Source: Heterohyrax brucei (taxonomy: Eukaryota > Chordata > Mammalia > Hyracoidea > Procaviidae). Taken from it: a stretch of 64,000 nt of DNA. This document shows positions 22,467-33,418 of the stretch, piece after piece (position 1 is the stretch's first letter; each line of letters opens with the position of its first letter). Where the stretch lies: NCBI GenBank assembly GCA_028571685.1, contig CM053143.1, positions 143,936,829 to 144,000,828 on the forward strand, given 5' to 3'. Under the pieces are notes generated by a model. The model saw only the letters and a list, made by a program, of their open reading frames with translations. It ran no database searches and was not told the origin of the DNA. Position numbers and translations under genes: made by a program.

Positions 22467-22924
22467 AGCTGAGAATGCCTACAAGAAGGAGACTCAGCAC
22501 TTCCTTCTGCAGTAGTTTGGACAAAGATATGATGATATGGTCCTTTGCCTGGAGGGGAAAAGGGTGTGAGATTGTTACTATGGGGTAGAAAGGAGTATTG
22601 GCAGCAAGGGAATGGCCTGCTCTCCGCTATTTTGCCAAGACTAAGTTTCTAGCAGCTCAAGTGGACCACTTAAGAAGGCTGTTTGCAGGGCAGGTGAATC
22701 CAACAGAAAAATGCTTGGGGATTTCTAGGGTCAGAGAATGGGAGTTTATATAGGGTATTGGTGGCTGTTTACATTAGGGAATTGTGTAATGAGGCAGCCA
22801 CCCACCTCTCAGAACTTACTCATGTACACAAAAAATAAGAGGTATTTGGGTATTTGCCATGCCTAGGGTATCTTTGGCTAGCTTGGGTTAGCTGAAGAGG
22901 TGGTGACAACTGGCACAACATTGT

Positions 22925-23335
22925 GTTATGGCTTTTATTGTGTCCCCTTTACATATGTATACCTGTGGATGTAATTCATTGTAATGTAATGCAATACAAT
23001 GTAATATGTTGTAATCTCATTCCATAATGCAATCTAATGTTATGTCAATGAGAGGTATGTCCTAAGCTTAATCACTTCTGAGCTATAAAAAAGAGAAGAT
23101 AAGACATACAGAAAAGCACATGTAGTAGAAGAGAAAAACAGATGAAGCAGACAACGCATTTACAGGTCTAGGAATGTCAGGATTGCTAACAGAAGTTCAA
23201 ACAGGTAAAGACAACCCCCTGCAGCTACATACTGAATTTAGACTTCCAGCTTCTGAACTGCAAGAAAATAAATTCCTGTTCTTTACAGCCACCCACATGT
23301 AGGATGCATGTGTCAACAGCACTAAGACACTAGGA
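22925..23335 (+). mobile_element. Degenerate MaLR-type LTR
   Basis: Opens 'tatggcttttattgtgtccc' and ends 'gaaaataaattcctgttc', 'cagccacccacatg', 'acagcactaagacac'. In between is a local expansion of 'gtaatgtaatgcaatac' near 22980-23010. Confidence 0.6.
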
Positions 23336-24247
23336 CAGACAGCAGTCACTCAGCCAAAAGCAAAGACTCTTTGCTTCTAAAATGTTTCTTTTTCCTCCGG
23401 TATCTGCTTCCAGAGAGGAAGGCAGAGCAACAGAGCAGACTTCATCCCTTTCCCTTCCACTGCAATTCCCTGAGTACTGGGTGGGAGTCATGGTGAGTAG
23501 GAAAAGACTGGGATTTTAAACTGCCCAGAGGGTTGGTGTGTTTCCCTTTTTTTTTTGAATTCCAATTTCAGGCAGTACCTGGGTAGGAATGTCCATCTTA
23601 CGTACTACCAAATGCTTTGTATGTAGTTCCAAACCCCTGTAAAGTCTACTACCTTAAAAATCTGAGGTGCTTACAAAGTTTCGTAATAATAAATAGGCAT
23701 TACTTTGCAACACACATCCAAGCGTTATTATTATTACTGTATTATTGTGTTTAAGTTGTTTTAGTGCATCTGGAAGTGTTCTTTAGTGTTATTTTCTTAT
23801 GCATACAAAAGTACACTATATGTGAGACAAACATGTTACTAACTGATGTTAGATATGAAAAGTACCTCATGTTCTCACCTAAAAATTCAATTTAAAGACA
23901 GATTTGTGAACACTACTCATTTGTAATCCAGGAACTGCCTATAATGGAAACCGGCCTGAGAGTCTGGCTTTGAGAAGCTCTCAAGGAAGGGAAAGATTCA
24001 GTAGCACATGAGGGACACAGGACTGGAGAAAAACTAGAATTCCTCCTTTTCTGTACCCATTACAGTTTGATGGTTGGGTAAGCCAGGCACCTAAGCTTAC
24101 TGTTTAAAGCCATAGCCTCGGGTGCTGCCCACAAAGTGCGTTCAGTTCAGTGAGCGGAGCAGGTCAGCCAGCTCGGAAGCATTTTTTCCGCCTCGTGTGA
24201 ATGCTGAGACCTCGTTCCCCTGCACTGATTATCACCCACTTATAAGG
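23336..24247. other. Unassigned stretch
   Basis: Nothing assignable except short T- and TTATTA-rich tracts near 23548 and 23727. Confidence 0.4.
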
Positions 24248-24436
24248 AGCTTGGAGTCTCTGGGTGATGCAAACAGTTAATGTACCCAGCTGCTAGCTGA
24301 AAGGCTGGAGATTCAAGTCCCTCCATAGGTACTCTGGAAGAGAGGCCTGGTGATGTATTCCCCAAAATATCGGCCATTGAAAACCCTAGGGAGCACAGTC
24401 CTACTCCGACACACATAGGCATGTACTTGACAACTG
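24248..24436 (+). repeat. AfroSINE type B with (ATTC)n tail
   Basis: 'tctctgggtgatgcaaac', 'gaggcctggtgatgtattcc', 'atcggccattgaaaaccc', 'cgacacacataggcatg'. The tail runs on as (ATTC/GTTC)n and CT-rich DNA to about 24510. Confidence 0.93.
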
Positions 24437-24766
24437 TTCATTCATTCGTTCGTTCATTTCTCCCTTCCCTCCTTTTCTCTCTCCCCACCCCTCCCTTCTT
24501 TCTTTTTTTTAGTAAGCAGCTTGGAGGGGAAATCAACCCCTGGAATTTAGAGGAAACTACCAACTTGCACTGAAAGGGACACTGGAAAGACCAGTATCTT
24601 CAGAGCCATGTTTTCCATCTCTAATGCTCCAGATGTTTATGTACATGGGACACAGAATGCACCTGCATGTCATCTGGTACAGAAAGTAATTCTCCCAAAA
24701 CCTAAAATCATGAATATCATGAATTCCTTTCATCATGAACCTTAATTTTAGCCAGCCAAAACTTTG

Positions 24767-24960
24767 TCATTGTTGGTAGGAGCTGTCAAGCCAGTCCTGA
24801 CTCACAGACAGCCCGTGCACAATGAAATGGAACTGCCTGGTCCGGCACCGTCAGCCCCGTCACTGCCACATCTGAGCTCCTTACTGCAGCCACTGTGCCA
24901 GTCTACCTCCTTGAGGGTCTGCCTCTTTCTTGCTAATGCTCTTCTTTATCAAGTGAGTGA
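24767..24960 (-). mobile_element. RTE 3' end fragment
   Basis: Plus strand 'ttggtaggagctgtcaagcc', 'gactcacagacagcccg', 'gcagccactgtgccagtc', 'ccttgagggtctgcctc' is the complement of the RTE 3' end. Confidence 0.88.
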
Positions 24961-25414
24961 GGGTAGCCTATAGCCTCCCATGATTTCACCTTAAAATAAA
25001 ACATGTTACCAAAGTACAGAGAGATGTGTTTACCAAATTTCAAGGAACCACTTTTGAGAAGCTTGAAGAATATAGATGCACATACATGGATATATATATG
25101 AATGAAATCAGATTGGAATAAGGTGCTCAGGAAATTGAAAAAAAAGCATCTCTATGATGTGTCTATATTTAAATTTGATTTTTCCTTTTGTTTCTTTGTG
25201 AAACAAGATCACAAAGGTGAAAAACAAAAAACAACTAGCTGTCTGCATGTTCATGCTGTTCTCGAAGTTCTGACAAAAAAGTACTTTTTCTCCTTCCATT
25301 TTACAGAATGCTGATGTCTTCACTTGTGAGTGTTATTACAAACGCCCGTGGCACCAATCACCTCAGGCTTAGGAGGGCAGAACGTTAGGCCTGAAGAGGT
25401 TCTGGGTAGGCAAA
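24961..25414. other. Unassigned stretch
   Basis: AT-rich. The same bases give a 70-codon frame on plus and a 71-codon frame on minus, which argues that neither is real. Confidence 0.4.
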
Positions 25415-25560
25415 ACATATCAGAACTGGAAGGGAATTTAGAAATTAATGCTCTCATTTTGCCAAGTGAAAACTGAGGCCCAGAGAGATTAAAAGGCTTC
25501 ACTGAGCTCGCACAATTAAACTGAGGGATGGTAAGTTTGAAATTAGAAAAATGGATTAGA
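25415..25560 (-). mobile_element. MIR-type fragment
   Basis: Plus strand 'ctcattttgccaagtgaaaa', 'ctgaggcccagagagatt' matches the complement of the MIR core. Confidence 0.55.
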
Positions 25561-25682
25561 TGAGGATATGGATAGATTTGCCTGTTAGCTTAATAACTGT
25601 TGTTGGAAACTGCTACTGATTTAATTCTAGGGAATAAAAACTGAGGAAATTACCTATTTCATGAAAATGAGGGTATGTATGT

Positions 25683-25737
25683 GCATGTCTCTGTGTGTGT
25701 GTGTGTGTGTGTGTGTGCACGCGTGCACACGCGCAAA
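25683..25737 (+). repeat. (TG)n / (CA,CG)n microsatellite
   Basis: About 15 pure TG units followed by alternating purine-pyrimidine 'gcacgcgtgcacacgcgc', a sequence type able to form Z-DNA. Confidence 0.92.
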
Positions 25738-25804
25738 TAAAAGACAATACACAATCCCTACAACTGGGGACTGGGCACGAGCAAAATATTTAGTGCTTCA
25801 CTAG

Positions 25805-25965
25805 TCCAAGTCTTTACTTCACTAAAAAGGGAAACTGAGGCTCAGAAGGGTTATAATTTGTTCAAGACCACATAGCTACTAGGTTGCAAATTAAGAGGAG
25901 TAACTTGGTCCCCTAGTCCTATGTTCTGACTACTAGGCTAAACGCTCATATTCATTCTTTGTTAG
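25805..25965 (-). mobile_element. MIR
   Basis: Plus strand 'gggaaactgaggctcagaag', 'caagaccacatagctac', 'ctgactactaggctaaac' is the complement of MIR. Confidence 0.65.
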
Positions 25966-26202
25966 TACTGAAGACAAATTTTAATATTCCATAAAGTAAA
26001 ATTTTCCTTCATTAAAAATGACCAACTTGAACAATGTCAGTGGTCATAGATTGCTGAGACTACCAGCCAGAGTGTGAGTGATCATATTCAAAGGGTAGCA
26101 ATCAAAGACATAGCACCAACTACAAAAAAAATCTACAGTGCTGACAGCCTGAGACTGGCTCCTAATGATGCTTCTGGGAGGAAGCAAAACTGGCCTAGAG
26201 CA

Positions 26203-26365
26203 AGGTTTCCCAGCCTCAGCACTAGCACATTTTGGGACAAATAATTCTTTGTCGTGGGGCTATCCTGTGTACTGTAGGATGTTTAGCAGCACTACTAGAT
26301 GCCAGTAGCAACCTCCTCACACCATTATAAATGTCCCTATGTGAGAATAACAGGTCTAGAGTGTT
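26203..26365 (-). mobile_element. MER5A-like hAT DNA element
   Basis: Plus strand 'cacattttgggacaaataat', 'cttgtcgtgg'-type text, 'gtaggatgtttagcagcac' and 'actagatgccagtagcaacc' is the complement of MER5A. Non-autonomous; no transposase. Confidence 0.75.
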
Positions 26366-26662
26366 GGATCTGAATCTATGGGTGCAGATGGAGCACACAA
26401 TAGCAACTGAGGACAGGCCAGGAGGCTGAAGAAAGGGATCTTGGCAGTTTGACACGTATTTGCATATGAACTCACAGTGAGACTGTGTATTCACAAAAGC
26501 TGGGACAGAGATGCTAACTTTATCACGGAATATGGTTCTGGGGGTCTTTAAACAGGAACTTCAGGTTTTGGGGTGGAAGTTGTAGGGTGCTGCCAGAGTG
26601 GGAGCATTAATGCCCTGACCACAGTCTACATACACAACCGTGACTGACAACCTGATTCACAT

Positions 26663-26870
26663 TTCCCTGTACAACAAATCGTTATTGAGTTGATCTTGAC
26701 TCATAGGGACACCATGTGTGCTGCAGTAGAACTGTGCACCACAGGATTTTCAGTGGCTAATTTTTGGAAGTAAAGAGCCAGGCCTTTCTTCCAAGGTGCC
26801 TCTGTGGAGACTTGAACCTCTAATCTTTTGGTTAGTGTCCTGGCTAACTGCACTGCCAAGAGACTCCTGA
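26663..26870 (-). repeat. AfroSINE type B
   Basis: Plus strand 'tgagttgatcttgactcat', 'gattttcagtggctaattt', 'ccaggcctttcttccaagg', 'tcttttggttagtgtcctgg'. It abuts the tRNA-Gly-headed SINE that follows. Confidence 0.9.
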
Positions 26871-26871
26871 T

Positions 26872-27150
26872 TCTCTGTTTAATGCACTGTGAGTTACTGT
26901 GCAGTCAGCCCCTAACGTATGACTACTCCTTGCATGATAGTCTGGGACCATGGGGAGCCATTGAGTTTTCATTTTCAGAAGTAGATCTGGAATCTCTGCT
27001 TGAAACCTAAATTGATCACCATAGCAACATGGGAGCCTCCACTAACCAACAGGTGGTGGCTGGGCATGAAGTTCATTGGCTGGGAAATGAATCCAATTCT
27101 CCTGCATGGAAAGTGAGAATTCCACTGCTGCAAGTCACCACCACCCCTCC
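26872..27150 (-). repeat. tRNA-Gly-headed SINE with RTE-derived body, second copy
   Basis: Minus-strand head at 27150-27085 has 'cagcagtggaattctc' (A-box side) and 'ggattcatttcccagcc' (B-box side). The body contains 'tggaggctcccatgttgc', matching the RTE 5' region, and ends in an RTE-like tail. Same layout as 9300-9622. Confidence 0.78.
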
Positions 27151-27984
27151 ATTTAAGGCTTCCACAACGTTCTGGTTATGAAAAGAACATATCTGGTGTG
27201 GCAGAGGCTGCGAATCACTCCTTCTCCCCACCCCCATGCCAGGGTCCATTATCTCCTTTTTTCTTTTGAGAATAGATATTCCCAAGTTTTAGCAGGCCAT
27301 AGGCCAGCCCAGCTATAGACTAATTCTTAAGTCCCTTGCAGCTAGGTGTTATCATGTGAAAAATTTCTTACCCATGAAATGAGAATAATAATCATGTAGA
27401 CAATATTGTGTCACTTCATTGGAACGATGTTGTTTTGCCCCTCTTTTTTTTTTTCCAGTTCCTAAGGTCTGGAACATAGATATGGTTAGCTAATCTTGAC
27501 AACAGGAACAGTGTCAAAAGACAGACGGAACTTCAGTCTCTGGACATGCTTGTGGAGTAGAGCCATGTGCTCTGTGTGGACCATCCATCTACCTCTGGAT
27601 TGCTGTGTAAGTAAAACAACTATCTTGTTGGAGCTAGTGAATTGCAGGGTTTAGAACACTGAGGAGATAAAGGTGAAGACAGGGCAGGGGCTATACAGAG
27701 CTACTGCGAGGCACAGCCAAAAGATTATTCAGTAAGAAGAGGCTAAGTAAGTTTTCAGGGAAAACATGTCATGAACTTGACTACACTTTTCCTGTATTCT
27801 TTATTCTGTTCAGGTATAAGATCAATGTCAGTGCTTTTGGGGATGGTTCAGGGACTCTGTGGGCCTATAAGAGGTACACAGCAAAGGCATCCCTTTTCTA
27901 TCGGGTCGAGAAGGCCTGGTTCCTTTTGGCAATCTTCAGTGGGTAGCGCAAGCCTGGACTTTAGATATTAATTATGTCTTGAGC
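27151..27984. other. Unassigned stretch
   Basis: T-run at 27445-27456. No repeat or exon recognised. The 66-codon frame at 27771-27971 has no features. Confidence 0.4.
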
Positions 27985-28150
27985 TGCTATTCTTTCTCAA
28001 GTCCTGGGCCAGTGTGCTGATGTGGGATAGAAAGAGGTATTAGACCTGGTTGTTCCCTAAGGAGCTCATGTTCTAGTCAGGAAAACCAGACCTATACGTA
28101 AAAATGCATGCCACAAGGTAGCATGCGACAAGTGTGCTGATAAACAATAA
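27985..28150 (-). mobile_element. L2 3' end fragment
   Basis: Plus strand 'ctgggccagtgtgctgatg', 'ccctaaggagctcatgttc', 'tgataaacaataagg' is the complement of an L2 tail. Confidence 0.5.
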
Positions 28151-28179
28151 GGTCTTTAGGAAACAGAGTTTGAAAAGAG

Positions 28180-28333
28180 TTTTGTTGTTGTTGTTGGTCG
28201 CTAGTGAGTTGGTTTTTATGCATGGTGGCCTTTCCTATAACAGGATGAAATGTTGCGTGGTCCTGCACCATCTTTACAAGTTTTGCTATATTTGAGTTCA
28301 TTATTGTAGGTATGGTGTAATGTCTTCCAACTT
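28180..28333 (-). mobile_element. Internally deleted RTE, 3' part (outer copy)
   Basis: Plus strand starts 'tttgttgttgttgttggtcg' (RTE tail complement) and runs to 'tattgtaggtatggtgtaa', then the target site TGTCTTCCAACTT (28321-28333). The copy resumes at 28633 with RTE 5' sequence, so the whole coding region between the ends is missing. Confidence 0.8.
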
Positions 28334-28619
28334 GTTGTTTTTGTTGTTAGGGGCCACTGAGTCAGTTCTGACTCACAGCGACACTGTGCACAACAGAAAA
28401 TACACTGCCCAGTCTTGCACCATGCCCACAACCATTTTTATGCTTAATCCCATCATTGTAGTCACTCTGTCAAATCCATCTCGTCAGGGGTCTACCTCTT
28501 TCTTGCTGACCCTCCACTCTACCAAGCATGATGTTCTTCTCTAGGGACTGAGACCTCCTGACATGTCCAAAGTATGTAAGACACAGTCTCACTATCTTTG
28601 CTTTCAAGAGACTGTGTAG
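28334..28619 (-). mobile_element. RTE 3' end inserted into another RTE derivative
   Basis: Flanked by a 13-base duplication TGTCTTCCAACTT at 28321-28333 and 28620-28632. Plus strand 'tgttgttaggggccactgag', 'gcatgatgttcttctctagg', 'catgtccaaagtatgtaag'. The copy is 5'-truncated. Confidence 0.93.
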
Positions 28620-28632
28620 TGTCTTCCAACTT

Positions 28633-28861
28633 AGTAGGATCATCGTCCAGCATTATAATAAAACAATGTTCTTCTGTTGCAATGTATATGGTTTTTATTG
28701 ACTAATTTTTAGTAGATTACCAGGCCTGTTTTCCTAGCCTACCTTAGTCTGGAAGCTCTTCTGAAACCTGTCCACCACGGGCTAAGTCTGCTGGTATTAG
28801 AAACACCATTGACATAGCTTCCAGCATTATAGCAACATACAAGCCACCACAGTAGACAAAT
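28633..28861 (-). mobile_element. Internally deleted RTE, 5' part (outer copy)
   Basis: Plus strand 'aggatcatcgtccagcatta', 'gttttcctagcctacctta', 'gaaacctgtccaccacgg', 'cttccagcattatagcaac', 'caagccaccacagtagac' is the complement of the RTE 5' region seen at 3.8-4.05 kb. Confidence 0.82.
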
Positions 28862-29938
28862 TGCTACGCTCGTAGTGTCTATTAATTATTTGGCGCATAA
28901 TGTGTGCCAGCAGCACTCAGATTGCATAGAAAATGATACAGCACATTTCATTTAAGGGAACAGTGAGAAGGAAGGCTTGGAAATGAGAACGTACATGGCA
29001 AGGGTGGTCATGTTTGTCCATAAAGAGGATCTGTGCAGCTTTGAGATTGGAGGACATCACACAACTTTGGAACCTAAGGTTGTAACTCACGTATGGTGCT
29101 ATAATCTAAGGTCACAAACTCTCAAAACACATCAGAAAACAGTCAAACACATTGGAAACTAGAACTCGATAGTGCGTGAAATCAGTTACGGAAATGGTGA
29201 AGTACAAGTTACAGTTTTAAATTTCCACAACACCTTCCATCTTTTCAAGATGGAAACTAAAGTCAAGGAAAAATTATTGATGCCATCTTGTGGAGGAGTC
29301 TATCTCTGTCACGTGGTGTTATGTCACAGAAGAACACAAAGAGAAAATAGTTTAGGAAGGTGGTGGTAATTATGAAATTCTTTCCTTTCCCACTTCATGC
29401 TGTTCCCCTGTTACTAGGCCCCTGCGTCTCTGGAGTAGTAGATAAGCTTGGAAACTTAGTTTAGAGCCAGACTGTGGCAAAATGGTTGAATTTATCCCAC
29501 GGACAAAGAGAAGTTATTGAGCCTTTTGAAATCAGTGGGTAGTGTAATGAAAATGTCTTTATAGACATCTGGTGGAAGACAAGGATGCTGGTTAGGAATC
29601 TTTTTTTTTTTCGTTAACAATAATGCAGGTCTATGCTGTAATTTGAGGGCCATTAGGAGACATTCTGCTACCTGGGTGAAAGTAGTTTATACGAATTTAT
29701 CTGTATGTGACCTAAAAAGACCTAGATCTTGGGAAAATGGCTCAACATATAGATAAACCTGGATGGGGAGAGGTAGGCAGCCACATTCTAGACAAGGCAG
29801 TAGCTTTCTGAGCCCTGGACGTATGTCAAAGTGGAGACAGGTAACCAGACCGCAGGTAGTGTGAGCGCACTGAACGTTAGGATGGAGAGTGCCGAAGTTA
29901 AGTTTGCCTATGACATACTTTTACCTACTGTGTCAGTC
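28862..29938. other. Unassigned stretch (1.1 kb)
   Basis: No family recognised. Two short frames at 28977-29162 and 29172-29369 show no domain. Confidence 0.4.
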
Positions 29939-30454
29939 AGGGTCCCAGCAGGAAACAGATGGCACACTCCAAGTGAGTAATTGAGGAGAGTTAATAAAAT
30001 GGCATTTACAACCCTGAGAACAGAGTTAAGGGAAGCCAACAACAGATGGTGAAGCCTCCTGGGGCTAGCAACAGCTAGGGTGACAGTTACGAACCACACC
30101 TAGGCTGAAGGACCAAGGGGAGATAGCAGATTACCTGTCCTCAGGTACAGGAGAAGAGATTGCAGAAGAAGACCATCACGTAAGGGTTGTGGCCTTGGTG
30201 GGAGAAAACAGTCCATGGCAGTGAGGAAGCTGCTGGAATAAATACCTTGATCTCTCTCTTCTCTCATTTTCTGACCCTCCACCTATGTTTTCTATTGGCA
30301 AATTCAATGAGAAGCCTGAGAGCAATGAAGCCTGTAAGATACAGTCAGTCCACCAGGACAGAGGGAATACAGGTCAGCCTCCAAGGACACAGAGCTGGGT
30401 AGAGGAGCACAGAGAGGCTATGGGAAGGAAGGGAAAAAAAGAAGATATTCAACA
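29939..30454 (+). mobile_element. LTR-like old repeat, ERVL class probable
   Basis: Starts TGTGTCAGTCAGGGTCCC, then 'gcaggaaacagatggcac', 'taattgaggagagttaataa', 'gatggtgaagcctcctgg', and ends near 'gatattcaaca'. The opening resembles MLT2/LTR33-type LTRs. I see no clear 5-bp flanking duplication, so class is inferred. Confidence 0.5.
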
Positions 30455-30589
30455 TAGATCTTCTTGGTGTTTCTAATCTCCATAACTAAGAACAGGTAGG
30501 TGCAATTTCTACCCAAAGTATCTCTCCAACACATTCCCTTTTAAAAGGAAAATTCTTCTGGAACTGGCACAGTTAAATTAGTTCATGTT

Positions 30590-30662
30590 GTTGTTGTGCT
30601 TCAAGAGGATTCCAACCCTATAGGGCAGAGTAGAATTGCCCCATTGAGTTTCCTAGGCTGTG
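30590..30662 (-). repeat. AfroSINE fragment
   Basis: Plus strand 'ccctatagggcagagtagaa', 'ttgccccattgagtttcc' is the 3' half of a minus-strand copy. It is cut by the plus-strand SINE that follows. Confidence 0.8.
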
Positions 30663-30785
30663 GAACAGTCATTAAAAGCTTAGGCTGTTAGTTAAAAGGG
30701 TAAGCAGTTCAAACTCATCAGCTGCTCCTTAGAAATCCTATGGGGACAGTTCTACTTTGTCCTATGAGTCAGAGTAAGTATTGGG
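30663..30785 (+). repeat. AfroSINE type A, short of both ends
   Basis: 'cattaaaagcttaggctg', 'aagcagttcaaactcatcag', 'ctccttagaaatcctatgg', 'gtcctatgagtcagag'. Head and tail are trimmed. Confidence 0.85.
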
Positions 30786-31070
30786 TTGTGGTCAAGGTTG
30801 GGTTAATTAATATTATTATCAGAATTAGGCTGGTGACCAGTTTTATGCCGAGCTTGTTTTCAAGGTCAGGATTGTGTAAGGACTACCTTTATGTCCGTGT
30901 TAAGAATAGTATTCTGTTAAGAGTTATAATGTAGGTTAATTTGGTTAGGATTAAAGTTAGATTTAGGGTTGTGTCAGGGTTAAGGTTTATACAGCCAGGA
31001 TTAGTTCTGGGATTTGGCCTATGTTCAGGTTTAAGTTTTGTAAAGTGATTAGAGTTAGCATTTATCTAGC
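30786..31070 (+). repeat. Degenerate GGTTA/AGGGTT-rich tract
   Basis: Many scattered 'ggttag', 'gggtta', 'ggatta' and 'agggtt' words on the plus strand, e.g. 'ttggttaggattaaag', 'tttagggttgtgtcaggg'. It could be a decayed telomere-like or other G/T minisatellite. No intact (TTAGGG) run remains. Confidence 0.5.
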
Positions 31071-31171
31071 ATATATTATCAAGTTTATATGTATCTACGT
31101 GAAATGCTTTGTTTTGTGTTTTGCAGCATGTGGTATATGTACTAATTTTCTTTCCTTTTTTTTTTTTCTAT

Positions 31172-31268
31172 AAATTTAGATTTTCAGGTCTTGTCTCCCA
31201 TAGTTTCCAACAGCCAACCTTTTGGTTAGCAGCTGAGTGCTTAACCATTTGTGCAATCAGTGCTCTTT
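31172..31268 (-). repeat. AfroSINE head fragment
   Basis: Plus strand 'ccaaccttttggttagcagc', 'tgagtgcttaaccatttgtg' is the head of a minus-strand copy with most of the body lost. Confidence 0.75.
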
Positions 31269-31423
31269 AAGTTAATTCTTAGCAAATGGCAATCAACTAT
31301 TGAAACTGAAAAGGACAAGCCAAAAATAGACTATATTTTGGAATCTTGCCTAGGGCTCACCATATCTAGGCTGCTGTGGCTTCTGTCTGGGTCCCTTATT
31401 GTAAGCAAATTATAGAGGCTCAG

Positions 31424-31588
31424 GAACCCTGGTGGCATAGTCATTAAGCACTACAGCTGCCAACCAAAAGGTTGGCAGTTCAAATCCACTAGGTGCTCCT
31501 TGGAAACTCTGTGGGGCAGTTCTCCTTGTCTACAGGGATGCTATGAGTTGGAATCGACTCAACAGCAGTAGATTTGGTTTGGTTTTGA
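31424..31588 (+). repeat. AfroSINE type A with target duplication
   Basis: Flanked by TATAGAGGCTCAG at 31411-31423 and 31589-31601. 'aaccctggtggcatagtc' (A box with one mismatch), 'ggttggcagttcaaatcc' (good B box), full body, and tail 'gatttggtttggttttga'. The best-preserved AfroSINE in the window. Confidence 0.97.
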
Positions 31589-31601
31589 TATAGAGGCTCA
31601 G

Positions 31602-33036
31602 TTAAGAATATGAGAAAACTAGCATTTTTCCGCCTCTGAGTCAGACATCTTCATGGGAACCAGAGAGGTGGATAAACGCACCAGAACCAGGAATGCATTT
31701 TCAGAGCAGGCCTTACCAGGAGGCTTGCATCTTTGCCCTCTTTGGCCTATTGCCTTTGTTTCCCTATTCCGTCAAGAATGTCTTCTGTGGTGCAAATCAG
31801 CCTCCCAATATTACTGCAGAATTATTTGTTGCCATGGATTGTGTTGCTGACTGAATTCTGAATTGCCCCTCCGTATTTCTACTCTAGTTTGTTCTGCTTT
31901 TACTCTTCAGGATTCTCTTTCCTTTGTCTTCATTTTCTATTGAAATTCTTTTTTTAAATTCATTTTAAGGAGAAAATTGTTTCTAAAATACTCTTTACAA
32001 GAATTTTATGCTCAGCTTCTAAGTATTCCTTTCAACTTGCATTGTTTCAGTTTTATCTTTCATCGTTCTAACTTTCTTGCTGTGTGCTTTTAATCTGACT
32101 GGTTCTAGTCTTTGATGTCTTTTATTTGTGTTGAGTTTTATCTTTAATTTTTTATCCCTTTTACATTCTTTTTTTATATTTTAAAACCTCATTGGTGTTA
32201 GTTTTTTTCTATTTCTTAGCTTTTATCTTTATGGAACTTTATATATTTTTACTTTAAAATTTTGCTGTATTTCCTTGTAGTTTAAATTTTTAATCTTAAT
32301 TTTATATATTTGATTTACATATTAGCTTTTTCTGCTATTATCATTTTACTATAATTTTCTTGCTTATCCTTCCTTCTCTTCTTCTTCCTCTCTTTATCCA
32401 TCACTGCCTTCGGCTTCTCCCTTTATTTGCTGGTTTACTCTGCCATTGCAAGAACTCATCAAGTTTGGCAACCTGAAGAAAACTCATGGACTTGACAGTT
32501 TGAAGGCTTATTTTTTGTAGCTGAATCTGCAACCACTTTCTATAATCCATTTAAGGACCTCTCAAGTTATTTAAGGATAATTTCTCCAAAATCTTAATTC
32601 CAAAAGTCTTAGAAAATCCACAGCAATACTTGTCTCTTCCAATCTCTGTTCTGTTGGCTAAACTCTAAATTAGGCAAGGTTTCTATTGTGTTGCTTTTCT
32701 GATGCATCTGGTTTCCATCGTGTGATTATAAGCTATTTCTATCTTCAGTGGTCAGATAAAAGAGTATCTCTGGGTAGGGCATGTATGAACCCTTTTCCTG
32801 CTCTTGATTTTAAGACAGTTACTGATATTCTTGGTCTTAAGACAAAATTTTCTTCTATCCTGATTCGGTGTACTGGGATGTCAGCCCTGTCTACATGCCC
32901 CTGTCAAGATAACACTGTTTCTCTTTTACTATCTTCTGTTTTGTTTTTCTACAAAAATGCTTTACAACCCATATTTTTGTTAATTACCTCTGTGGCCCTA
33001 AGTGCTATGATTGCCAGGTGATGTAATAAAACCTAA
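31602..33036. other. Unassigned T-rich stretch (1.4 kb)
   Basis: 31.9-32.4 kb is strongly T-rich and may be an old LINE minus strand, but I cannot place it. The 111-codon frame at 32686-33021 shows no recognisable domain, and I see no splice context that would support it as an exon. Confidence 0.4.
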
Positions 33037-33039
33037 GAC

Positions 33040-33196
33040 CACTCCACTGCCAACAAATCAATTCTGACTCATAGTGGCCCTAGAGGACAGAGGAGCACTG
33101 CCCCAGAGGATTTCCTAGAAGTAGTTAATGAACTCAAACTGCTAACCTTTTGGTTAGTGCTGTAGCTTTTAACCACTGAACCACCATAACTCCAAG
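33040..33196 (-). repeat. AfroSINE type A
   Basis: Plus strand 'aacaaatcaattctgactca', 'tagaggacagaggagcac', 'aaccttttggttagtgctg', 'cttttaaccactgaacc'. Confidence 0.92.
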
Positions 33197-33418
33197 TTGT
33201 AGTTACTAGAGAAGGAGCAGGATTGCTTCATATGAGCTGTTTTTGTCCACATGGACCTATTAACCTAAGTTGAAAATTATCCTCCAGTCCATCCGTACTA
33301 AACTTTACATTAAAATGGGCAGAATCTGTTGTCCATTCCATTTGTATTCCATAGTTCTAATCTAATCTGGGGGCCAGTATCATAAATTACGTCTTAATAA
33401 ACCCCTTTCTGTTTACTG

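Noticed and set aside
32686..33021. 111-codon frame in T-rich DNA
   Set aside because: No recognisable domain, no splice or promoter context. Length is plausible by chance in 64 kb.
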